The notes: generated by a model from the sequence alone, not told the origin. A stretch of 64,000 nt of DNA from Rheum nobile (GCA_027886185.1 WOAB01000211.1:1588001-1652000), one strand, 5' to 3'; positions 12,501-24,400 are shown, counted from the stretch's first letter. Translations and numbers: made by a program.

Positions 12501-13128
12501 TTAATTTGTGCAGATTATTGTTCATCTGAAATTTAAATCAAAAGCTAATTAACAATGGTTTATGCAGGAATTGGCACTATTATTGTTTAATTTGTACAGA
12601 TTATTGTTTAATTTGTGCATACAGCATACACAAAGCTAGATTTGTGTAGATTATTGTTAATTTAGACTATAATATATGGTGTTAAAATTTATAGTTAAGG
12701 CATTATGATAACATTATTTTTATCGAGATTAAAATTGAACTATAGATAGCCATGCGGAAAAAAAACTTAATATAAATATTTCATAAATTAACGCAAATTA
12801 AATTAAAAAAAGCAGGAAAAAATTGCGTAACTCGATCCATTGAGTTGACCCGAACCGACAATAAACTCGTAATAACCCGACCTGGTTTGACCCGGTAAAT
12901 TTTAGACCCAAAATGACCTGACCCGAAATGTACCAGAACCCGGGAGTACTCAGACCTGAACCCGCCCGCCCGACCCGATTGCCAAGTCTAATTATAACCC
13001 ATTTGATAATTTGTACCCAAAAATTATCATAACCCAACCTTTGAATTTATTAATGAAAATGTAAAATACTCATCTAAAAGAAATAAAATAAATTTTATAA
13101 CTTTTATATTATCAATTTAAAATTACCA
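9551..13128 (-). mobile_element. Solo-LTR-like insertion inside the gypsy gag-protease region
   Basis: The plus strand begins TGTAACACCCCC at 9551 and ends AAATTACCA at 13128; read on the minus strand this is TGG...GGGGGTGTTACA, a TG...CA LTR. The gypsy frame breaks off at DEPLDND and resumes at DEEGITRRQG on the other side. The flanks are ACGAC on the left and AGC before GATGAAG on the right, which a two-base loss from a 5-bp duplication would explain. A TATA-like TATAAATAC on the minus strand at about 10850 supports minus orientation. Without the hAT insertion it is about 2.24 kb. No internal coding region is present, so a solo LTR fits best. A GC-rich block at 9575-9712 full of ACCGG words may be a truncated end of another hAT-like element. 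Confidence 0.65.
11656..12998. mobile_element. Non-autonomous hAT element (11664-12990) with its 8-bp target duplication
   Basis: ATTATAAC stands at 11656-11663 and again at 12991-12998, an 8-bp duplication as hAT elements make. Between them the ends read CAGACCTAGCAA and, in reverse complement, TAGACTTGGCAA, imperfect inverted repeats with the hAT-like xAG...GGCAA pattern. Next to both ends are clusters of GACCCG/GGGTCG words, the subterminal repeats expected for transposase binding. No transposase is encoded. The middle (about 11930-12210) looks like a plant 5' leader (CTCCTCTCCTCTCC runs, then an intron-like GGTTCGATTTTTTT), so this is probably a deletion derivative that kept the parent's promoter and leader. 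Confidence 0.85.
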
Positions 13129-14033
13129 AGCGATGAAGAAGGTATTACCAGGCGTCAAGGGCGTCCTAAAAGCAAGTGAGTAGCCCCCCATGCCGAGGAC
13201 ACTTTGGGCGGCAGCAAAGGCGACATTAATGACGCATACTATTGGAGTGCGTCATGCGATGAAGAAGGCACCCACTTGGGCCTTGTCACGCGTCGCGTCC
13301 TCACAGCGAAGGAGGGCGCACTCGTGGATCAACGCGAGAATTTGTTTCACACAGGCTGTTTGGTCAAGATTTCCGACCTTAGTGTATTTATTGATGGAGG
13401 AGTTGTTGCAACATCATCAATGAGAAGGTGATCCACCATCTCAATTTTGAGACAACCTCTCACCCCATACTTTATAGCCTCCAATGGATCTCCGGAGGTA
13501 ACGGTGACAATGTGGTAAAAAGGTAATGCCGCATCACCTTCAATTTTGGCTATTATCATGACACTATTTTTTGCGATGTTATTGCTATGGATGTTACTCA
13601 CTTGCTTGTAGGACGCCCTTGATAATTTAACAAGCGCGCTCTACACGATGGCTTCCTCAACAACTATGTCTTCATGCATAATGGAAAGAGGATTACTTTG
13701 CTCCCCATGAGCCCCAAGGAAATTCTCCAAGACCAAGTGGAGCGTCACCACGCCAAGGCCATTGAGTAGGCCAAATGGCACATCGTCATCGCATCGCGCT
13801 CCACCGATGTGACGCACCCCTACGCTCCTAGTGCAAGCGCGCGTCACAGTGACGCGAGTGTTAGTGCGCGCCCCAGCGCACGCGATTGCGATGCCAGCGA
13901 CAACATGTTCCATAGCGCCCAGTCTGTGATGCTCTCCCCTCCTGCGACGTGCCCTAGCTCCGCGACACCAGTGCCTTTGAAGGGTAAATGCTAGAAGCGT
14001 CTCCTGCTGGCGCATTCCCGGGACATTACCGTA
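13129..14033 (+). pseudogene. gypsy protease region, degenerate
   Basis: After the nested insertion the polyprotein resumes: LVTRRVLTAKEGALVDQREN then LFHTGCLVKI and FIDGG at about 13380-13400, where the aspartic protease active site D-[ST]-G is expected (here DGG, as in related plant gypsy proteins that read IDGGS). Later, in another frame, MDVTHLLVGRP at about 13586 matches the second conserved protease block (LLGRPW), with the Trp codon replaced by a stop. Several frame changes make it non-functional. Confidence 0.72.
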
Positions 14034-15466
14034 ATGCTTCAGGGACGTCAACCATGTTTTCTCTTGCTCCCTAATGCATGTCTTTTGAATGTCAAGGATA
14101 TGGTTGACCTACCCCCTTTGGCGTCCTCTCTTTTGCAAGAATTTGAGGACGTGCTTCCAGAGGATCTCCCTAATGGTTTTCCGCCCATGAGAGGCATAGA
14201 GCACCAGATTGAGTTCGTGCCAGGTGCCTCTTTGCCCAATTGTGCAGCCTACCGCGCTAGTCCAGAGGAAACCAAGGAGTTGCAGTGCCAGGTCCGAGAG
14301 CTTATGGACAAGGGATTCGTCCGTGAGAGCCTTAGTCCATGCGTCGTCCCAGTTATTCTTGTCCCCAAGAAGGATGGCTCATGGCGCATATGCATTGATT
14401 GTCGCACGATCAACCAAATCACGGTGAAGTATCGCCATCCTATTCCTAGACTAGATGATATACTAGATGAGCTTCATGGAGCCACTTTGTTTTCTAAGAT
14501 TGATTTGAAAAGTGGTTATCATCAAATTAGGATGAAGGAAGGTGATGAGTGGAAAACGACATTCAAGACCAACTACGGGCTCTATGAGTGGTTAGTGATG
14601 CCATTCAGCCTCACTAATGCACCTAGCACGTTCATGAGGCTCATGAACAATGTCTTGAGAGCGTACTTGGGCAAGTTTGTCGTAGTCTACTTTGATGACA
14701 TTCTTGTTCATAGCAAGACATTAGAGGATCATTTGACACACCTTAGGGCCGTGTTAGAGTGTCTTAGGAAAGAGAGTCTTTATGCTAACCTTGGTAAATG
14801 CTCTTTTTGTTCGGACTCCACTATTTTCCTTGGTTTGTTGTTAGCAAGGATTGCCTCTACATGGACCAAGAGAAAATCCGATCCATACAAGAGTGGTCGC
14901 GCCCCACCATGGCGACCATGGTGCGATCCTTCCTAGGGCTCGCGGGTTTATACCGCCGCTTCGTGAAGGACTTCTCCATGATCATTGCGACGCTGCATGA
15001 GCTCACCAAGAAGAATACGACCATGGACTGGAGCGACGCTCATGAGGCTGCCTTGGCCGTGCTCAAGGAGCACTTGTGTCCTGCGCCACTACTCTAGCTG
15101 CCAGAATTCTCCAAGACTTTCGATGTTGAGTGCGATACCTCTCACCATGGCATTGGATATATTCTACTCCAGGAGCGCAGACCCATTGCTTACTTCAGTG
15201 AGAAGCTCACCGACACCACCCTCAACTACCCTACATACGACAAGGAGCTCTACGCGCTTATTAGGGTGTTGAAGACGTGGCAACACTATTTGTGGCCCAA
15301 GGAGATTGTCATTCACTCGGACCACGAGGCCTTAAAGTACCTCAAGAGCCAAGTCAACCTCAACCGCCGCCATGCACATTGGGTTGAATTCATGGAGACT
15401 TTTCCATACATGGTTCAATACAAGAAAGGGAAGGAGAATGTGGTAGCCGCATGTACGTTCTCTTGA
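14034..15466 (+). pseudogene. gypsy reverse transcriptase and RNase H, degenerate
   Basis: 14034-14840 is an open reverse transcriptase: VPKKDGSWRICIDCRTINQI, SKIDLKSGYHQIRM (first catalytic Asp), and VVVYFDDILVHS carrying the YxDD box. The frame shifts at about 14830 after IFLGL. In the next frame IRSIQEW, SFLGLAGLYRRFVKDF and then RNase H follow: FDVECDTSHHGIGYILLQ, RPIAYFSEKL, ELYALIRVLKTWQHYLW and IHSDHEALKYL. One stop (TAG at about 15098) interrupts this frame where related proteins have Gln. Domain order RT-RNaseH before integrase defines Ty3/gypsy. Confidence 0.92.
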
Positions 15467-16660
15467 CTCACCTTGATGCTTCTATTTTAGGCTTTTCCCT
15501 TATTAAAGAGTTGTATGTGCATGATAAGGATTTTAAGGAAATTTTTTAGGCTTGCGTAGAAAAGGGAGAGTCTAGTGGTTTTATTATGATAATGGCTACT
15601 TATTTAAGGAGGGAAAATTATGCATCCCTAGGAATTCTATTTGTAGGCTATTGATACAAGAAGCTCATGAAGGTCGAGGGCACTTTGGAGTAGCTAAGCC
15701 TCTCGCCGCGCTTAAGGAACATTTTATTGGCCTAAGATGGTTCACCATGTGACTAGGTTTTGTGTGAGTTGTGTGACATGTCAGAAGGATAAGTCTAGAT
15801 CAAGTCCTCATGGATTGTACCAACCCTTGCATATACCGACTACTCCGTGGGGGGACATATCTATGGATTTTATTTTGGGGTTGCCATTGTCTAAGAAAGG
15901 GAGGGACTCGATTTTGTGGTTGGTGGTCGCTTTTCTAATTTGGCTCATTTTATTCCTTGTAAGATTACTCATAATGCTTCGGATGTTGCTAGTTTTTTTT
16001 AGCATGTGGTGAAATTGCATGGAATTCCTAGGACTATTATTTCGGATCGTAACACTAGGTTTTTTATCTATTTTTTGAAGTCTTTATGGTCGAAGTTGGA
16101 CGTACTTGCTATTTTCCACTAGTTATCACTCCCAAACTGATAGCCAAACGGAGGTGGGAAGAATGTTTGTCTTTTGTTGAGTTCTCTTACAATAGGTCCA
16201 TGCATTCAACGACGAAGATGACGCTATTCGAGGTTGTCTACGGCCTCAACCCCCACACACCGCTGGATTTGATGTTGCGCCCCATGAAGGACACGGAGAG
16301 CGTCAAGGGATTGCAGCGCGCGGAGTTTGTCCAAGCACTGCACCAGCAGACGAGAGCGCAGCTTGAGCACCGCATGGCACAATACAAGGCACAAGCTGAC
16401 CAAGGCCGGCGCCGCGTGATATTCGAGCCCAGACGGCCGGACACATGGTGTGGTTCCACCTTTGTTGCGAGCGTTTCCCATCCAAGAGACGCACCAAGCT
16501 TGATGCTCGCGGAGATGGACCTTTCAAGGTCCTGGAGAGCCTCGGTGACAATGCTTATAGGCTTGAGCTCCCCGACGACTATGGCGCGCATCCAAGGTTC
16601 AATGTGACCGATCTGTCTCCCTACACTCCCCTTGAGCACAACGAGGACGTAGCGGGGTAG
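15467..16660 (+). pseudogene. gypsy integrase with internal deletion
   Basis: The zinc-binding HHCC module is recognisable (HEGRGHFGVAKPLAAL, then VTRFCVSCVTCQKDKS at 15752-15800), followed by WGDISMDFILGLP with the first catalytic Asp. Further on, frameshifts accumulate, and at about 16150 the sequence jumps from the SYHSQTDSQTEV block straight to WEECLSFVEFSYN. Related proteins have about 30-40 residues between these blocks, so a deletion is likely. The C-terminal part is open in another frame (DGPFKVLESLGDNAYRLELP, then HPRFNVTDLSPY), ending at the stop at about 16660. No chromodomain is seen. Confidence 0.85.
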
Positions 16661-16667
16661 CTTTGCT

Positions 16668-16683
16668 GCCAAGAAGGGGAGAA
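16668..16683 (+). other. Polypurine tract of the gypsy element
   Basis: AAGAAGGGGAGAA directly precedes the 3' LTR, the normal site of plus-strand priming. Confidence 0.8.
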
Positions 16684-17614
16684 TGATGGCTCTCTATCCT
16701 CACCCTTGACGGCGAAGGACGAGGAGGGACAAGATGAGTGTCCGCTCCAATGGACCTGTGACTAGGGCACGCGCATGAGCCATAGCGCAAGCAACCCAAT
16801 CCTTGGTCACGAACTTGCCATTTTCGGCAATGCCACCGCACCCACCGAGGTCACCATCTTGACCTTTTTGGGTTTTGAGGTTATCTAGCCGAGCCATTGC
16901 GGGCATGCTCCATGTTCGTGTCCTTCGCGGCGCGCTGCCTCGCGTGCCTTTGTGACGCGCCCCCTGTTGCGCGCCCCATGCCGCGCTCTCCCTATCCAGC
17001 TTTCTATACTTAGTCGTTTTGAGGTTATTTTGACATTTGTTACTATTTTGGGATTATGGCTATTTTGAGTGTTTTATGCTTGGGCGTGACGTGTCACGTG
17101 TCGTGAGCTGCTAGTCCAAGCCCGTTGGCTTTATTATTATTTCTATCTTCCTAGCTTAGGTTTAGCATATAAATACTTGTTTTTCGTCATTGGAACAATC
17201 ATGTTTAATTTGCTTAAGTTATCAAGGTTGAGATTATCTCATTGCTTGAGCTTTAGGAGTCATACTATCTATCTTGTTGTTGTTTCCCGAATCAAGACTC
17301 ATCTCTTTGAGTCCAAGAAACAATCATCACTTTGATCGTCCCAAAGATCCTATCTTGGATCTCATGAAGGCCATCCCTTTGGTGCTTGCAACCTCGATCA
17401 CTTTCGAGTGTCTTCACTACGATTCCCTCTCGGGTTTTCGTGCAATTCAACACGAGTTTTCACCCAAGGTTTCCACGGCAACCAACAAGAGTCACACCAT
17501 CACTTTGGTGAGCGAGAAACCTCCACAACGTGAGCGAGACCATGTTTGTCGCTTGGCTTGACATAGTTGTGTTCCCGCACATTGGCAATCATCTCAACGG
17601 GGACGTTCGCATCA
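16684..17614 (+). repeat. 3' LTR of the gypsy element
   Basis: Begins TGATGGCTCTC and ends GACGTTCGCATCA. It is 14 bp shorter than the 5' LTR and differs at many positions. The target duplication ATGGG follows at 17615-17619. Confidence 0.92.
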
Positions 17615-17619
17615 ATGGG

Positions 17620-17791
17620 TTCCGCCATAACTTTCTAGAGAAAGTTTTGAATCTTAGGAGAGATTTTTAGTTTCCAGATCCATGAGAATGAATTAAGTTG
17701 AGGATTCGGTAAATGGTTTTCAATAATCTAACATGTTGATTTTATTGTGAAGTTTCCATCCGAGGTTAGTTTCCAAATGAGATGGTCTTTA
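17620..17791 (+). pseudogene. Short continuation of the MULE relic right of the gypsy element
   Basis: The sequence after the right ATGGG continues the frame that was open at 6009, with a Cys/His-type stretch left of the insertion and FRHNFLEKVLNLRRDF right of it, before stops appear. This supports the view that the gypsy element landed inside the transposase gene. The identity of the right part alone is weak. Confidence 0.4.
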
Positions 17792-19918
17792 TGTAACACT
17801 CCCGACTTATATCTGGTAGTGCCACACGCCAGTGACCTCAGACTTTAATGTCCAAAGTCACCCAAGGCTTAATCCGAACAATTTATGCGTAAAATAAATA
17901 AATATCCAATAAGAAATAAGTAGCGGAAGACTTTTGAAATAAATATCCAATCTTTATTAATATTTCCCTCGTAAATTGAGGAGATAAGTTTTATAAACGA
18001 TATTGAAATTACAGCGGAAGACTTTAAATAAATCCTAATTACATGACTAGGTTATAACACATTCGCCTATTTTATCAATTAGGAAATTAAATCTTATATT
18101 CAAAGAACATTGAAAATTCTTCAAACTAAACTTCAACTGCAAGCCTTCTTTTCCGTCTCGTTACTTCTAGACAACCTGAGGCAAGTCGAATGATGTGTCG
18201 TATGGGACGGATGACAACAGCCAACCATGCAAGGAAAAATAATGGTTGGTTAGTCTAATGAAAGACTACGCAATGGTATTTTATGTGGTCATATTTAGTT
18301 ACTATTATTGTCTCTCGAATAAAAAACAATAAACGATATATAACTAAAATACTTTCACTGAAACGAATGATGGACAAATAAGATATGCGTCAAGAGAATA
18401 CCCGAATGAATGCGGGTATTATGGGAAGAAGATATGATTTGTTTGGGAACGTTTTACATTACACACTACATATATAAAACTCCATTGAATAATTGGGTCC
18501 GACCAACCTCGCCGCATAATGCGAATCCAGATCGAAAAGACGACTCGCTTAAGCTGGAGCACGAGCGGTTTCCAAGTTGTACTTCTCGCTTGAAGTTTAT
18601 TATTTATGTGCTCGCAGCACTTATCTTATTTAATTTTACCACACCACAATTATTCTTATGGATTTTAATACAATCTCGAATAAAACGAGAACAACACGGG
18701 CGACATCACGTCCAACCCAATTGCACTAGCAAGGTACTTAAACACTTATTATCCTTAACGGGTGGATAAGAAGCAATGGTCATGACCTTAATAGTATTAG
18801 GGAATTATTTCGATTAATACCGAGTTATAAAGAGATCATATGCCTCGCAAGGCCATAATATCTCTGACACACACGACTATTAAAGTCAACACTTAATGTC
18901 TATAAAATCCACATTTAACACACAAAGTTCACACACAATATCGTTATTAAAACGATAACAACATTAAGTACTTGAACTTATATAACTATGTATATATATT
19001 CGATAATAACTATCAACCTAGATACGAAATTCATATAAGCAAACAAGTGTTCCCAAACATTAATTAGGTTTTAGAAATTACCCAATTAATAAATAATTAA
19101 TTTCAATATTAATTGTCAGTCAAATGATGAACTGAAATGACAAGAGCGAACCACCACTTGCCTTAATAAATTCATCGATGAATCTAAATGAGACGATAAC
19201 CGTTGATTTGTTTTCCGGGAGCCTGAATTCTGCTCCGCGATAACTCTAGCAATGTTTCGGGTCTACACGTGATCCGACGAATAAGGATATGGACGACATA
19301 ATAAATAATATCAATTAATTTATTTTGACGAACTCAATTAATTAAATTCAATACATTTTATGAATTTAGTCAAAAAAATAAAAAATTGAATTTTTCTAAG
19401 GACAAATATGAGTCGAAATTATACCGCTCAATTGATTCTGGGTCGAAAATGGACCGGATATGCTGATTGGGCTTTAAAAGCCCAATAATATATTATATGT
19501 GAGGGCCCACGGTCTCTTCCTCCTTCATCTTGAACGAGCAGCAGCCCGACCATGGCGGCACAATACCGAACCAACACCGGCGGCGATGGACTCGACGGCG
19601 GAGGCGGCACCTGGGATCGGCGGCACCACGGCAGCATCTCGTCGGCGTCGGCTATAGAGGTGGCGCTTGGCAGCGGGGTCGTGACTGAGCAGTTTCTCAT
19701 ACTCTGTTTATTACGAAACAGAGCAAGCATGGACCCAAGTTTGGGCGGTTCGACGGTGGCTCGAACGGCGACGAAATGGAACGGCGTTGGTGTTTTTTGG
19801 AAGGTGAAGTTGCAAGCTTTCACCGAAGATGGGTCGCGGCGGCTGGACACCCTCACAAGCGTTGGAAAACCACCCAAAAGTGGTGTGGTTTCTCGATTTT
19901 CTGCGCACCACAGGGGCG
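17792..19918 (-). repeat. LTR-like block, left part (split by the copia element)
   Basis: The plus strand starts TGTAACACTCCCG, that is, a minus-strand LTR end GGGAGTGTTACA. No protein domain is visible. The open frame 19552-19944 is Gly/Arg-rich, of no known family and runs into the copia LTR. The block continues after the copia element at 26711, where a minus-strand TATA-like CTATAAATAG occurs (about 26927-26937). I could not fix the far boundary or a target duplication, so solo LTR versus larger element is open. Confidence 0.4.
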
Positions 19919-19923
19919 AGTTC
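19919..19923. other. Target site duplication AGTTC (left) of the copia element
   Basis: AGTTC precedes the element here and follows it at 26706-26710, a perfect 5-bp duplication. Confidence 0.93.
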
Positions 19924-20865
19924 TGTAGGAACTTTGTATTCTGAGTAAAGAACAGTGTAGGTTGAGACGACTGTTCCTTGCAAGTCTTGATCTTCTCTTG
20001 ATGTTGACTTCGGCTTCAATAGGGAACGGTCAATAAACGCTGTAACTCGGATAAGATTTGAATTGTGAGAACACTTTCCGAAATCAGAATTTTGCCCCTT
20101 ACTAAGCCTTAGGGAATCCGCAAAATCTGAAGTGAGATAAGACAAATCCTCTAGTTCCCTTCAAGGCTTTTGATGAGAACTAAACTATGTTCACGTATTT
20201 GTGGATGTATGACTTTAACTCAGATAGACAATTCGTGTGAAATTTCTGATTACCCAACACTATCTCCGAAATGCCTTTATATAGGCTTTCGGGCGGTTAC
20301 ATGGAACGGTTATGACAGTTACAAGCGGTTACTAACGGTTATAACCGTTCCAACTGCCACCAACCGTTTCCAAGGATATCCAACTACTTCTTACCAGTTA
20401 TCAATTGATTTAAGGTAGTTAAGAGACGGTTATTATGACGGTTACTAAGGCGGTTACAACACATTTATCACGTGCTGGAACTTAACCATGTCTCAGGGAA
20501 CTTGACGTTCCCACCTAGGGAACGGCTGATCCCTTCACCATGTCTCAGGGAACTTGACGTTCCCACCTAGGGAACGGATGATCCCTTCAAGGAATGATCA
20601 CTCGTTCAACCTTACGTAACGTACGTCGATATGTCTTAAAGACACAATTAACCTCTCTAATGCATTGTTCCCATATGGGGAACGTCACATATCCTTAATG
20701 TCTCCCTCAGAATCTCAAGTATGCTTACACGAGTGTGTACTCCATACCTCCAAACCCGTGATGTAGCTAAGTGAGATCTTATAGTGTCGTATGAATCCCG
20801 ATCACACCAAATGGCACTGTTCCTTATATGGGAACGGTCTCTTGATGACACTAAAATCACCAACA
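19924..20865 (-). repeat. 3' LTR of the copia element (942 bp)
   Basis: In element orientation it begins TGTTGGTGATTTTAG (20865) and ends AAAGTTCCTACA (19924). A TATA box, CTATATAAAGG in element orientation, lies at about 20274-20285. Left of it in plus coordinates (upstream in U3 in element sense) is a cluster of CGGTTA/AACGG words and a tandem 51-bp repeat (about 20487-20588) containing GGAACTTGACGTTCCC. Confidence 0.95.
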
Positions 20866-20883
20866 ATCCTCCCCCATTTTAGT
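20866..20883 (-). other. Polypurine tract of the copia element
   Basis: In element orientation AAAATGGGGGAGGAT abuts the 3' LTR. It is the usual plus-strand priming site. Confidence 0.85.
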
Positions 20884-21404
20884 GTAATCCTTGATTCACA
20901 AAATAAGCAAGTCTTCATCCCAAACTCATGCATAAACACAAATATCGAAACGATTGAATTTATGTCTTAGTGTAATTACACATTTCAAACACCCGGGAAT
21001 CATGGTGTCCTAAGGATTGAACCAATCAACCTCTTTGGATGCATGAAGATAACACACACATGAATTACTATACAATTCCATAGTCTAACTTGACTCTCTT
21101 AATGGCCTTGAGTCCCTATCCATTCGTGAGCGTTTTGAAGTCAACCCAAACTTCACGAAGCGGCCAAACTTCACGCCCATATAGGTAGATCCTTTTAAGG
21201 AATGAATCCTCAATCGTGCACCTACAATCTGCACTTTTTCAAAGGAACTATTAAGAAATTGCTTTCAACCTCTATACTTGTAGGAACAGAGCACATACTT
21301 GGGGACTGTTCCTTTGTGCTCTCAGTTTCTAGGTGTAGGCTTTCCACATTGAATTCGTTCCCAACGTTAATTGGAAAGGAATTGGGTATCCCACCGCTAG
21401 AAAA
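20884..21404 (-). other. Untranslated 3' region between copia pol and 3' LTR
   Basis: About 520 bases separate the pol stop from the purine tract. No domain is seen. Copia elements often have a shorter spacer here. Confidence 0.5.
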
Positions 21405-24400
21405 CTATATGGGTCTTAATCCCATCCCTTTAGCCGACTTGGAGACCATGTCCCTAGCCAACCCCTTCGTCAAGTGATCAGCCAAGTTTTGTTGTGATCT
21501 AACAAAATCCACCGAAATCACCCCATGCGTAATGAGCTCTCTTATCGCACTATGCCTCACACCCAAGTGGCGTGATTTCCCATTGTATACATGGATATAT
21601 GCCTTAGCCAAAGTTGCAGCGCTATCACAATGGATTGATATAGGTGAAATTGGATTTTCCCATAATGGAATTTCATATATCAAGTTCCTTAGCCATTCCG
21701 CTTCTTTCCCAGCAGCGGCTAAGGCAACAAACTCCGATTCCATGGTAGAACTCGAGATGCAAGTTTGTTTCTTGGAAGCCCATGAGATGGCACCCCCACC
21801 AACAAGGAACACCCACCCACTAGTGGAAGAATGATCTTCTTCATTTGTGATCCAACTTGCATCTGAATATCCCTCTAACACCGAGGGTGATCCACTATAA
21901 GTAAGACAAAAGTCCACTGTTCCCTTAAGGTACTGAAGTACCCGTCGAACCGCTTGCCAATGATATGCACTAGGATTACTAGTATAGCGACTAAGCTTCC
22001 CTACTGCAAAAGCAATATCCGGCCTAGTACTTGTCATGGCATACATCAAGCACCCAATAACCCTTGAGTACTCAAGTTGCATAACTGATTTCCCCTTGTT
22101 AGGGAACAATTTAACACTCGGATCATATGGTGTTTTCAAAGGAGTGTACTTATCACAATTGAATTTCTCCAATACTTTCTCAATGTAATGAGATTGTGAC
22201 AACGATAAGCCCTCCGTTCCCCGCCTTATCCTAATCCCTAGGATAACATCGGCCTCCCCCATGTCCTTCATGGAGAATTGTGATGACAAAAATGCCTTTG
22301 TAAGGTCTACTTGCCTTTGATCCGTTCCAAAGATCAACATGTCATCCACGTACAAGCAAATTATAACACTGTTCCCAAAATTATCAAATTTGCTATATAC
22401 ACACTTATCGGATTGATTCAGTCTGAATCCATTGGACAATACAACATCATCAAACTTTTGATGCCATTGTTTTGGTGCTTGCTTCAGCCCATACAAAGAT
22501 TTGACCAATTTGCACACCTTATGCTCTTGTCCAAGCATAATGAACCCTTCGGGTTGTTTCATATACACTTCTTCCTCAAGGTCCCCATTAAGGAACGCTA
22601 TTTTCACATCCATTTGGTGTATAACCAACTTGTGAATAGCAGCCAAGGCAATCAATAGCCTAATGGTGGTAATCCTAGCAACCGGTGCATAGGTATCAAA
22701 GTAGTCAGTTCCATACTTTTGTCTAAAGCCTTGAACAACCAATCGGGCCTTAAACTTATCTATGGTTCCATCCACTTTCATCTTCTTCTTGAAGATCCAC
22801 TTACTTCCCAATGGCTTACAGCCAGGGGGAAGATCAGCCAAGACCCATGTATTGTTCCCCATGATGGAATCCATCTCATCATTTATGGCCTCTTTCCAAA
22901 AGGAAACGTCTTGAGACTTCATTGCCTCAGTAAACGTCTTTGGGTCATCCTCAATATTGTAACAATACAAGTATTGGGATCCAACTTCATTCCTTGTTCC
23001 CTCTACCAAGTAAACATGGAAGTCAGGATCAAAGGATGTTCCCTTCCTTACTCTTTTACTTTTTCGGATCTCTGGTTCACTGTTTCCAGGTTGGACATCC
23101 ATATCAATGTTTCCACTTGTACTGGGAATACTATCATTGTCTCCATTATTACTGGGAACAATGACTTTTTGTAAAGGTATCAATGAAAATCGTTTTTCAT
23201 CAAAGATAGCATCTCTTGACTCTATAACGGAGTGAACCGAAATAGACTTGTTAGGTTCAATAACATAGAACCTATATGCCTTGGAATGCTCAGCATATCC
23301 AATAAAGATACATTCAACACCTCTTTCACCCAAAGTCTTTCGCTTGGGTTCGGGTAGTCTTACAACCGCCCTACATCCCCAAACCCGAAGATAATTCAGA
23401 TTTGGCTTCCTTTGGAACCAAAGCTCATATGGGGTAGTCTTGTTCCTTTTGTTAGGAACCCTATTCAATAGGTAACAAGCCGTCAACATGGCTTCCCCCC
23501 AAAATCCGTCATTTAAACCTGAGTAGGAAAGCATGGAATTGACCATTTCCTTAAGAACTCGATTCTTCCTCTCCGACACACCATTTTGTTGTGGTGTATA
23601 GGGAGCCGTAGTTTCATGAATGATTCCTACGGATTTGAAGTATTTTGGGTCAAAATACTCACCACCTCTATCGGTGCGCAATCTTTTGATCACCGTTCCC
23701 AACTGAAGTTCCACTTCAGTTTTATAGATTTTAAATTTTCCAAGGGCCTCGTCCTTAGCATGCAATAGAAAAACATAACAATAACGGAAATAATCATCTA
23801 TGTAAGTAACAACATATTTCTTATTTCCCAAGGACGGAGAAGCATGAAAATCACATAAGTCACTATGTATCAAATCAAGCACTACACTATTTCTCTGAAC
23901 ATCAGGGAACGGTTGTCTTGTTATCTTAGTAAGCATGCAAGTTCTACACCTCTCTAAACTCATATCAAATGGAGGAATTAAACCATTTTTAGACATATCA
24001 AGCATGCGTTTATAATGAACATGTCCTAGACGAGCATGCCATAGAGAGGAAACGTTTTCCTCCGAGGGAACAACACCCTTTGAAGGGGCCGTTCCCACTG
24101 AGGGAACAACATGTTCAGAAGAAATAGAACCTTGACCACAAGTCATATAAGCTGAATTCATAACTTTATTAATACTTAGCTTAAACATACCATTACATAG
24201 GTAATCACGTCCTACAAATACACCGCCCTTAGATAATATATATTTATCGGCTTCAAACACTTGACGAAAGCCTAACTTGTTAAGGATAGCACTAGAGACT
24301 AAATTTTTCCTTATTCCGGGTACATACAACACACTTTTCAGAATTAAAGTCTTCCCAGAAGAGAACTCTAACTCCACTTGGCCTTTGCCTAAGACGGGGG

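Larger units (their letters stand above)
6015..17614 (+). mobile_element. Ty3/gypsy LTR retrotransposon, complete ends, dead, with nested insertions
   Basis: The element is bounded by LTRs of 945 bp (6015-6959) and 931 bp (16684-17614), begins TGATGGC and ends GCATCA, and is flanked by ATGGG on both sides. Inside, in order, are a primer site (6962-6974), gag, protease, reverse transcriptase, RNase H and integrase, the Ty3/gypsy order, then a purine tract before the 3' LTR. It is 11,600 bp now, but about 3.6 kb of that is a nested insertion (9551-13128), so the original was about 8 kb. I see no chromodomain at the end of the integrase. Stops, frameshifts and a deletion in integrase make it non-autonomous. 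The two LTRs differ at many sites and by indels, so it is clearly older than the copia element at 19924. Confidence 0.93.

Noticed and set aside
19552..19944. Plus-strand open frame of 130 codons, Gly/Arg-rich
   Set aside because: It runs into the copia LTR and lies in an LTR-like block. It matches no family I recognise and its composition is that of GC-rich leader DNA.
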